From JBDSSS01 sp963764195 (GTDB lineage Bacteria; Actinomycetota; Actinomycetes; Actinomycetales; Dermatophilaceae): DNA of 64,000 nt. The stretch is taken from assembly GCA_963764195.1 (NCBI GenBank), contig CAVXRG010000010.1:372001-436000 (forward strand). The letters run 5' to 3'. The stretch's first letter is position 1, and the number at the start of each line of letters is the position of its first letter. The translations under genes were made by a program, and so were the position numbers. Below, piece after piece: positions 58,559-64,000 of this stretch. A model generated the notes under the pieces. It worked only from the letters and a program-made list of their open reading frames with translations, was not told where the DNA came from and made no database searches.

Positions 58559-60100
58559 ATGTTGGTCCGCGTGACTCAGACCTACCTCACCCGAATCGGC
58601 ACCCTCATCCGTGACGCGCGGCGGCACAAGTCGATGACCCAGACGGACCTCGCGGACCTGCTGGGCACCTCGCAGAGCGCCGTCGCCCGGATCGAGCAGG
58701 GCAAGCAGAACCTCAGCCTCGACATGCTCGCCAAGATCGGCGACGCCCTCGACTCGGAGTTCGTCTCGCTCGGTCACTCCGGCCCCCAGCACCTGCGGAT
58801 CGTCGGCGGCCAGAAGCTGAGCGGGTCGATCGACGTCAAGACCTCGAAGAACGCGGCCGTCGCGCTCCTCTGCGCCGCGCTGCTCAACCGCGGGCGGACG
58901 ACCCTGCGCAGCCTCGCCCGCATCGAGGAGGTCAACCGCATCCTCGAGGTGCTCGCCTCGATCGGCGTGCGCACCCGCTGGCTGCCGGACAGCAACGACC
59001 TCGAGATCATCCCGCCGGCGCAGCTCAACCTCGACGACATCGACGTCGAGGCCGCCCGCCGGACCCGCACCGTCATCATGTTCCTCGGCCCGCTGCTGCA
59101 CGAGCTCGAGGAGTTCCAGCTGCCGTATGCCGGGGGCTGCGACCTCGGCACCCGCACCGTCGAGCCGCACCTCAGCGCGCTGCGCGCGTTCGGCCTCGAG
59201 GTGATGGCCACCCACGGGTTCTACGAGGCCCGGTCCGACCGCTCGGTCAGCCCGAGCCGCCCGATCATCCTCACCGAGCGCGGCGACACCGTCACCGAGA
59301 ACGTCGTCATGGCCGCGGCCCGGCACGAGGGCACGACGGTCATCCGCAACGCGAGCCCCAACTACATGGTCCAGGACCTCTGCTTCTTCCTCGAGAAGCT
59401 CGGGGTGCGGATCGAGGGCATCGGCACGACGACCCTGACCGTCCACGGCCGCAAGGAGATCGACGTCGACGTCGAGTACTCCCCCAGCGAGGACCCGATC
59501 GAGGCGATGAGCCTGCTCGCCGCGGCGGTCGTCACCGACTCGGCCATCACGATCCGTCGGGTGCCGATCGAGTTCATCGAGATCGAGCTGGCGACCCTCG
59601 ACGGGATGGGGATGAAGTACGAGCTGACGGCCGAGTACTTCTCCGCCAACGGCAAGACGCGTCTCGTCGACCTCACGACGATCCCCGGTCCGCTCCACGC
59701 GCCGACCGACAAGATCCACCCGATGCCCTTCCCCGGGCTCAACATCGACAACCTGCCCTTCTTCGCGCTCATCGGCGCGGTCGCGGAGGGCAGCACGATG
59801 ATCCACGACTGGGTCTACGAGAACCGCGCCATCTATCTCACCGAGCTGACGAAGGTCGGCGCCCGGGTGCAGCTGCTCGACCCGCACCGCGTCATCGTCG
59901 AGGGCCCGACCCGCTGGCGCGCTGCCGAGGTCGTCTGCCCGCCTGCCCTGCGCCCCGCCGTCGTCGTGCTCCTGGCGATGCTCGCGGCGCCCGGCACGTC
60001 CGTGCTGCGCAACGTCTACGTCATCAACCGCGGCTACGAGGACCTCGCCGAGCGGCTCAACGCCCTCGGCGCGACGATCGAGGTCTTCCGCGACATCTGA
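58559..60100 (+). CDS. XRE helix-turn-helix fused to MurA-like enolpyruvyl transferase
   Basis: A 513-residue fusion. Residues ~10-65 are an XRE domain: LIRDARRHKSMTQTDLADLLGTSQSAVARIEQGKQNLS. From ~78 on it is an EPSP/MurA-fold enzyme: LRIVGGQKLSGSIDVKTSKNAAVALLCAALL (the KN pair of MurA), GGCDLGTRTVEPHLSALRAFG with Cys194 at the position of the MurA catalytic Cys, and INRGYEDLAERLNALGATIEV at the end. MurA adds enolpyruvate to UDP-GlcNAc. The catalytic Cys is kept, so activity is plausible; the DNA-binding domain suggests feedback control. ATG 58559 or GTG 58571 may be the start. Confidence 0.88.
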   Translation: MLVRVTQTYLTRIGTLIRDARRHKSMTQTDLADLLGTSQSAVARIEQGKQNLSLDMLAKIGDALDSEFVSLGHSGPQHLRIVGGQKLSGSIDVKTSKNAAVALLCAALLNRGRTTLRSLARIEEVNRILEVLASIGVRTRWLPDSNDLEIIPPAQLNLDDIDVEAARRTRTVIMFLGPLLHELEEFQLPYAGGCDLGTRTVEPHLSALRAFGLEVMATHGFYEARSDRSVSPSRPIILTERGDTVTENVVMAAARHEGTTVIRNASPNYMVQDLCFFLEKLGVRIEGIGTTTLTVHGRKEIDVDVEYSPSEDPIEAMSLLAAAVVTDSAITIRRVPIEFIEIELATLDGMGMKYELTAEYFSANGKTRLVDLTTIPGPLHAPTDKIHPMPFPGLNIDNLPFFALIGAVAEGSTMIHDWVYENRAIYLTELTKVGARVQLLDPHRVIVEGPTRWRAAEVVCPPALRPAVVVLLAMLAAPGTSVLRNVYVINRGYEDLAERLNALGATIEVFRDI

Positions 60101-60133
60101 CCTCGTCGGAGGCCGCAGCGGCGCCCCGGTTGC

Positions 60134-60139
60134 TAGCGT
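60134..60139 (+). promoter_or_regulatory. Probable -10 box of the acetyltransferase gene
   Basis: TAGCGT ends 6 nt before ATG 60146. Confidence 0.5.
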
Positions 60140-60145
60140 GTCGCC

Positions 60146-60736
60146 ATGGGCGACACTCCCGAGGGACTCCAGATCGTCGCGCTCACCCCGGACACGTGGG
60201 CGATGTTCGACGCCATGGTGGTGCGCCACAACGGGATCTTCGGCGGCTGCTGGTGCATCTGGTTCCACCCCGACAGCGACGAGCGCGGGCAGGGCGCCGA
60301 GGCGAACCGGGCGCTGAAGAAGCGTTTCGTCGAGCAGTGTGCGGCGCATGCGGCGCTCGTGGTCGACGGGAACGAGGCGGTGGCGTGGGCGGAGTACGGC
60401 ACGCCGGCAGAGCTGCCCAACATCCACCACCGCAAGCAGTACGACGCCGAGGCCGACCTCACCCCGGACTACCGGGTGACGTGCATCTTCGTCGACAAGC
60501 GGTACCGCCGGCGAGGGCTGGCTGAGGTGGCGCTCCGCGGCGCCCTCGACCTGATCGCCCGGGCCGGCGGCGGCATCGTCGAGGGCTACCCGCACGTTCC
60601 GGGCGAGAAGAAGATGTCCTCCTCGTTCCTCTACAACGGCACCCGGGCGATGTACGAGCGGTGCGGCTTCGACTTCGTGCGGCCCAAGGGCATGAAGAAC
60701 ACCGTCATGCGGCGCAGGGTGGCGCCGGCGGGCTGA
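60146..60736 (+). CDS. GNAT-family N-acetyltransferase
   Basis: A 196-residue acetyltransferase-fold protein. GGCWCIWFHPDSDERGQG near the N terminus and VTCIFVDKRYRRRGLAEVALRGALDLI (acetyl-CoA-binding R-x-x-G-L/x) are clear; MYERCGFDFVRPKGMKNTVMRR is the C-terminal strand. The Cys-x-Cys near the start and the long lysine-rich loop (GEKKMSSSFLYNGTR) recur in a branch annotated only as GNAT. Substrate unknown. It stands alone between the XRE-MurA gene and bdhA. Confidence 0.85.
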   Translation: MGDTPEGLQIVALTPDTWAMFDAMVVRHNGIFGGCWCIWFHPDSDERGQGAEANRALKKRFVEQCAAHAALVVDGNEAVAWAEYGTPAELPNIHHRKQYDAEADLTPDYRVTCIFVDKRYRRRGLAEVALRGALDLIARAGGGIVEGYPHVPGEKKMSSSFLYNGTRAMYERCGFDFVRPKGMKNTVMRRRVAPAG

Positions 60737-60806
60737 CTGTCCGGCCACACATGAGGTCGACGTTTTTGTGTCGGCCGGACACACAGGACGCGGCATTCGG
60801 CCTCAC

Positions 60807-60812
60807 TAGTCT
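60807..60812 (+). promoter_or_regulatory. Probable -10 box of bdhA (leaderless)
   Basis: TAGTCT ends 6 nt before ATG 60819, supporting that start over the internal ATG at 60897. Confidence 0.5.
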
Positions 60813-60818
60813 TCCCGC

Positions 60819-61640
60819 ATGTCCGACGCCCGCACCGCCGCCTCCGTCGCCCCTGATGCCCGTGATGCCCGTGGTGCCCGTGGTGCCCGTGATGCCATGG
60901 ACCTCACCGGCCGGACCGCCCTCGTCACCGGCGCGGCGAGCGGGATCGGAGCCGCCATCGCCCGCGGGCTCGTGGCGGCGGGGGCCGCGGTGCACGCCGT
61001 CGACCGTGACCCGGACGGGCTCGGGGCCCTGCCGTCGTCGCCGCGCCTGACGACGCATCTCGCCGACCTCGCCGATCTCGCCTCCCTGTCGGCACTCCCC
61101 GCGGACGTCGACATCCTCGTCAACAACGCCGGTGTCCAGCACGTCAGCCCGATCGAGGACTTCCCGGTCGAGACCTTCGACCTCATCCTCAACCTCATGC
61201 TCGTGTGCCCGTTCCGGCTGGTGCGCCAGTCCCTCCCCCACATGTACGCGCAGGGATGGGGGCGCGTGATCAACGTCTCGAGCGTCCACGGACTGCGCGC
61301 GAGCCCGTTCAAGTCGGCCTACGTCACGGCGAAGCACGGTCTCGAGGGCCTGTCGAAGGTGATCGCGCTCGAGGGTGGCCCGCACGGCGTCACCTCCAAC
61401 TGCGTCAACCCGGCCTACGTGCGCACCCCCCTCGTCGAGAAGCAGGTCGCCGACCAGGCCCGCACGCACGACCTGCCCGAGTCGGAGGTCATCGACTCGA
61501 TCATGCTCGCGCCGGTGGCGGTGAAGCGGCTCGTGGAGCCCGACGAGGTCGCGGCCCTCGCCCTCTTCCTCTGCGGCCCCGCGTCGGCCTCGGTGACCGG
61601 AAGCTCCTTCGCGATGGACGGTGGCTGGACGGCGCACTGA
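60819..61640 (+). CDS. bdhA: 3-hydroxybutyrate dehydrogenase (SDR family)
   Basis: A 273-residue short-chain dehydrogenase. ALVTGAASGIGAAIARGLV binds NAD; DILVNNAGVQHVSPIEDFPVETFD and RVINVSSVHGLRASPFKSAYVTAKHGLEGLSKV, with the Ser-Tyr-Lys triad, closely match 3-hydroxybutyrate dehydrogenases. It would oxidise 3-hydroxybutyrate to acetoacetate in ketone-body or polyhydroxybutyrate use. The first ~26 residues are an Asp-Ala-Arg/Gly-Ala-Arg tail coded by a 9-bp tandem repeat; the enzyme core starts at MDLTGRTAL. The PucR-type gene follows and may control it. Confidence 0.88.
   Translation: MSDARTAASVAPDARDARGARGARDAMDLTGRTALVTGAASGIGAAIARGLVAAGAAVHAVDRDPDGLGALPSSPRLTTHLADLADLASLSALPADVDILVNNAGVQHVSPIEDFPVETFDLILNLMLVCPFRLVRQSLPHMYAQGWGRVINVSSVHGLRASPFKSAYVTAKHGLEGLSKVIALEGGPHGVTSNCVNPAYVRTPLVEKQVADQARTHDLPESEVIDSIMLAPVAVKRLVEPDEVAALALFLCGPASASVTGSSFAMDGGWTAH
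60855..60896 (+). repeat. 9-bp tandem repeat in the 5' end of bdhA
   Basis: About 4.7 copies of GATGCCCGT/GGTGCCCGT in a row, encoding (D/G)AR units. Copy number could vary by slippage without breaking the frame. Confidence 0.85.
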
Positions 61641-61699
61641 TGCCTCACACCGGGGTCGACACCCCGTCCGCCACCCCGCGCCCGACCTCACTGCCTGCC

Positions 61700-61705
61700 T
61701 AGGAT
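61700..61705 (+). promoter_or_regulatory. Probable -10 box of the PucR-type regulator gene
   Basis: TAGGAT ends 6 nt before GTG 61712. Confidence 0.55.
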
Positions 61706-61711
61706 CGCCCC

Positions 61712-63592
61712 GTGCCCACCAGCGACGACCCGACCGTTCGCCCTCGCATCGACAGCGAGCGCAACGAGACCTCCCAGGTCACCCACCTGCTCGAGCTGCT
61801 CGCCTCCGATGCTCCGCTCACAGAGCTCGCGGCGGTCCCCGCTCCGGCGGAGGCGCGCGAGCTCGCCCTGCGGATCGGCTCGGCTCGCACCGTCCACGAG
61901 CAGCGGGAGGCCGGTCTGTCCGCCCTGCTCGACACCGCCCGGGAGCTCGCCGCCGAGCACGACCCCGGGCAGGTGCTCGACGAGATCGTCCGCCGGGCAC
62001 GCACGCTGGTGCGCACCGACCTCGCCTACCTCACGCTCTACGACCCCGAGGCCGGGGACACGTACATGCGGGCCACGGACGGGTCGGTCTCGGCGGCGTT
62101 CCAGTCGGTCCGGCTCGCGCTCGGCGCCGGCCTCGGTGGCCTCGTCGCCTCGACGCGCAAGCCCTACTGGACCGCCGACTACTGGTCGGACGCGCGCTTC
62201 GAGCACACGGGCGCCATCGACGGCGCGGTGGGCGAGGAGGGCATCATGGCGATCTGCGGCACGCCACTGCTCGTGGACTCGCACTTCGTCGGGGTCCTCT
62301 TCGCCGCGAACCGGACCCCCAGGCCGTTCACCCGCGAGGAGGTGGCCCTCCTCGGCAACCTCGCGACGCTCGCCGCCGTGACCCTCGTCCAGACGCGGAC
62401 ACTGGCCGACGCCGAGACCGCGCTGGCCGCCCTGTCCGGGGCCCACGACACGGTCCGCCAGTATGCCGCTGGGGTGGAGAAGGCGGCCGCAGCGCACGAC
62501 CGCTTCGCCTCCCTCGTCCTCGACGGCGGGGGCATCGATGACATCACGCACGCCCTCGCCGAGCTGCTCGGCGGCTGGGCCGTCGTCGTCGACGACACCG
62601 GCGCGCGGCGCAGCGTCGCGGGCGCGGCTCCGAGCTCGTCGGAGCTGGTCGACCTCGGCGACCTCCCCGGCCTGGACGCCGGTCGGCTCGTCGAACGCGA
62701 CGGTGTCTACGGCCTGGCCATCACCGCCGCCCGGGAACGGCTCGGGACGATCCGGGTCGGGGGCGTGGGTCTGCTCACCGAGTCCGACCAACGGACGGTG
62801 GAGCGGGCCGGCGTCGTCACGGCGCTCGTGCTGCTCTTCGAGCGGAACGCCGCCGACACGAGGCAGTCCGCCCGCAACCAGGTGGTGACCGACCTCGTCG
62901 TCGGGCGCGGCACACCCGGCGACCAGGTCGAGCGGGCCCGAACCGCGGGCCTGGACCCGCGGGCGCCGTTCTGCCTGCTCGTGCTGCGGGGCGGGGACCC
63001 GTCGGCGCACCGCGCCCTTGTCCTGTCGGCGAGCACCGCGACCGGGGAGGGCTCACTGGTCGGCAGCCACGAAGGTGACGTCATCGCCCTCGTCCCCGGC
63101 ACCGACCCGGACGCCCTCGCGAAGGAGGTCGCCGCACGGCTCGGGCGTCGCGGTGGGGTGACCGTGGCGGGTGTCGGACCCGTCGCGGGGGTGACCGGCA
63201 TACGGTCTGCCCACCAGGAGGGGGTGCGGACGGTCGGTGCCCTCATCGCGCTCGGGCACCGCGGCCATGGGGCCGCTGCGACCCGGCTCGGCTTCGCCGG
63301 GCTCATCGTCGGCTCGGACCCCGACGTGGCTGACTACGTCGGACGCCTCCTCGGGCCGCTCAGCGACTATGACGACCGGCGGGGCACCGACCTCGTCGGG
63401 ACCCTGGCGGCCTACTTCGCGGCCGGCTCGAGCCCTCGCCATGCCGCCGGGGCGCTGCACGTCCACGTCAACACCGTCTCGCAACGGCTCGAGCGGATCG
63501 GTGCCCTCCTCGGCGACGACTGGCAGACACCCGAGCAGGCCCTCGAGCTCCAGCTCGCCCTCCGCCTACGCCGCCTCCAGCGCCCGGACTGA
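61712..63592 (+). CDS. GAF-domain PucR-type transcriptional regulator
   Basis: A 626-residue regulator. Residues ~75-230 form a GAF domain (ARTLVRTDLAYLTLYDPEAGDTY, GIMAICGTPLLVDSHFVGVLFAANR). A mid region of GGDEF-like fold remnants follows. The C-terminal PucR helix-turn-helix is LVGTLAAYFAAGSSPRHAAGALHVHVNTVSQRLERIGALLGDDW. Proteins of this plan activate catabolic genes in response to metabolites; being 72 nt after bdhA on the same strand, with its own promoter, it probably regulates 3-hydroxybutyrate use (inference). Confidence 0.88.
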   Translation: MPTSDDPTVRPRIDSERNETSQVTHLLELLASDAPLTELAAVPAPAEARELALRIGSARTVHEQREAGLSALLDTARELAAEHDPGQVLDEIVRRARTLVRTDLAYLTLYDPEAGDTYMRATDGSVSAAFQSVRLALGAGLGGLVASTRKPYWTADYWSDARFEHTGAIDGAVGEEGIMAICGTPLLVDSHFVGVLFAANRTPRPFTREEVALLGNLATLAAVTLVQTRTLADAETALAALSGAHDTVRQYAAGVEKAAAAHDRFASLVLDGGGIDDITHALAELLGGWAVVVDDTGARRSVAGAAPSSSELVDLGDLPGLDAGRLVERDGVYGLAITAARERLGTIRVGGVGLLTESDQRTVERAGVVTALVLLFERNAADTRQSARNQVVTDLVVGRGTPGDQVERARTAGLDPRAPFCLLVLRGGDPSAHRALVLSASTATGEGSLVGSHEGDVIALVPGTDPDALAKEVAARLGRRGGVTVAGVGPVAGVTGIRSAHQEGVRTVGALIALGHRGHGAAATRLGFAGLIVGSDPDVADYVGRLLGPLSDYDDRRGTDLVGTLAAYFAAGSSPRHAAGALHVHVNTVSQRLERIGALLGDDWQTPEQALELQLALRLRRLQRPD

Positions 63593-63621
63593 CGCGGAAC
63601 AAAGTGTGCACTCGACATCCG

Positions 63622-63672
63622 TCGAGTGGGCACTTTCGCCCGCGACGGACGCGGGCGAAAGTGCCCACTCGA
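63622..63672. terminator. Bidirectional terminator with a 22-bp stem
   Basis: A perfect 22-bp inverted repeat (63622-63643 and 63651-63672) with a 7-nt loop lies between convergent genes. A third related arm (63601-63616) can pair with the first, with two mismatches, giving an alternative hairpin. Confidence 0.85.
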
Positions 63673-63682
63673 GGGCGCGGGG

Positions 63683-64000
63683 CTAGGCCGGGGAGGCGAG
63701 CAGTCGGTCGACGGCGTCGACGACCGCGCCGACACCCCGCTCGCCGAGGATGACGTCGTAGTGGTTCGCGTCGACCCCGCCGGTGCGGATGGCGTCGGGG
63801 ACGTCGAGGGCGGCGAGCCGGGCCTCGTCGTAGAGGCCCTGCGGCTCGTCGAGCAGTCCGCGGTGGGCCCAGACGAGCTCGACCGGGGAGCCCTGCTCGA
63901 CCGCACGGCGAGCGGCCGCGTGGGTGGCCGCGTCGGCCAGCACGTCCGCGCCATCGGCCCGGACCGCGTCGAGGACGCAGGAGCTGCGCCACCGGCCCGG
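63683..64000 (-). CDS. Alpha/beta hydrolase, C-terminal part only
   Basis: The gene runs off the window end; 105 C-terminal residues are visible. LVWAHRGLLDEPQGLYDEARL carries a possible acid-loop region, and GGVDANHYDVILGERG looks like the strand-turn that holds the catalytic His of the fold. The rest, including the nucleophile elbow, lies outside, so the family call is moderate. Confidence 0.65.
   Translation of the reverse strand, partial: PGRWRSSCVLDAVRADGADVLADAATHAAARRAVEQGSPVELVWAHRGLLDEPQGLYDEARLAALDVPDAIRTGGVDANHYDVILGERGVGAVVDAVDRLLASPA

Noticed and set aside
56306..60796. Minus-strand open frame of almost 1500 codons across fadB, XRE-MurA and the acetyltransferase
   Set aside because: It runs antisense to three well-supported genes and is rich in Arg, Asp, Glu and Val typical of mirror frames; no domain is recognisable.
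1..64000. CRISPR array, prophage or integrated plasmid
   Set aside because: No regularly spaced direct repeats, cas, phage structural, integrase or replication genes were seen.

Overview
The window is 64 kb of very GC-rich (roughly 70% or more by eye), gene-dense bacterial chromosome. Third-position G/C use, frequent GTG starts, 4-nt ATGA/GTGA gene overlaps, the coproheme-type heme genes (hemQ beside hemY), a PucR-type regulator, a DUF3000-RNase D pair and many leaderless promoters all point to an actinomycete. A member of the Micrococcales, perhaps Intrasporangiaceae, is my best guess; that is an inference, since there is no rRNA here.

Layout. 1-5.6 kb: end of a TetR regulator coupled to an acyl-CoA oxidase-like flavoenzyme, a minus-strand trio (flavin reductase, MOSC-N-like protein, FAD/NAD oxidoreductase) and a HAD phosphatase. 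5.7-14.5 kb, mostly minus: secreted three-repeat protein, phosphatidylserine decarboxylase, secreted GH3 enzyme, tRNA-Val, methyltransferase, PGPGW membrane protein, pabC-like and frameshifted pabB folate genes, glutathione peroxidase, stand-alone LigD polymerase. 14.6-18.7 kb: CBS protein plus ArsB/NhaD-type permease, tRNA-Gly, secreted alpha/beta hydrolase, decayed mscS. 18.8-24.6 kb: a tightly coupled four-gene signalling operon (hybrid kinase, lone receiver, receiver-cyclase, PGM1-like ATP-grasp ligase), the most unusual system here. 24.6-30 kb: Rieske protein, Usp, permease-Usp fusion, secreted beta-helix-like protein, ZIP transporter. 30.2-32.9 kb: a partner-switching set (STAS antagonist, RsbW-like kinase, GAF-PP2C phosphatase). 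33.0-33.3 kb: a tRNA-Val/Cys/Gly cluster. 33.4-43.6 kb: housekeeping and stress genes, including yihY, aidB, ppk2, msrB, hemQ, hemY and a DUF4349 protein.

43.7-50.2 kb looks accessory: acetyltransferase, DUF6326 protein, NarL-type two-component pair, toxin-antitoxin pair and an IS110-family element whose non-coding left end is a bridge-RNA candidate. 50.2-63.6 kb returns to core genes: murJ-like, hemE, DUF3000, RNase D, fadA/fadB, an XRE-MurA fusion, acetyltransferase, 3-hydroxybutyrate dehydrogenase and a GAF/PucR regulator. The last gene is cut by the window end.

Two window-wide patterns stand out. The word GTATGCC (and the 10-mer GTATGCCGCT) is strongly over-represented in genes and spacers alike. 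Many transcription units start with a -10 box only 6-7 nt before the start codon. Three genes (pabB, mscS, DUF4349) show frameshift or deletion damage, so either local gene decay or assembly errors should be kept in mind.
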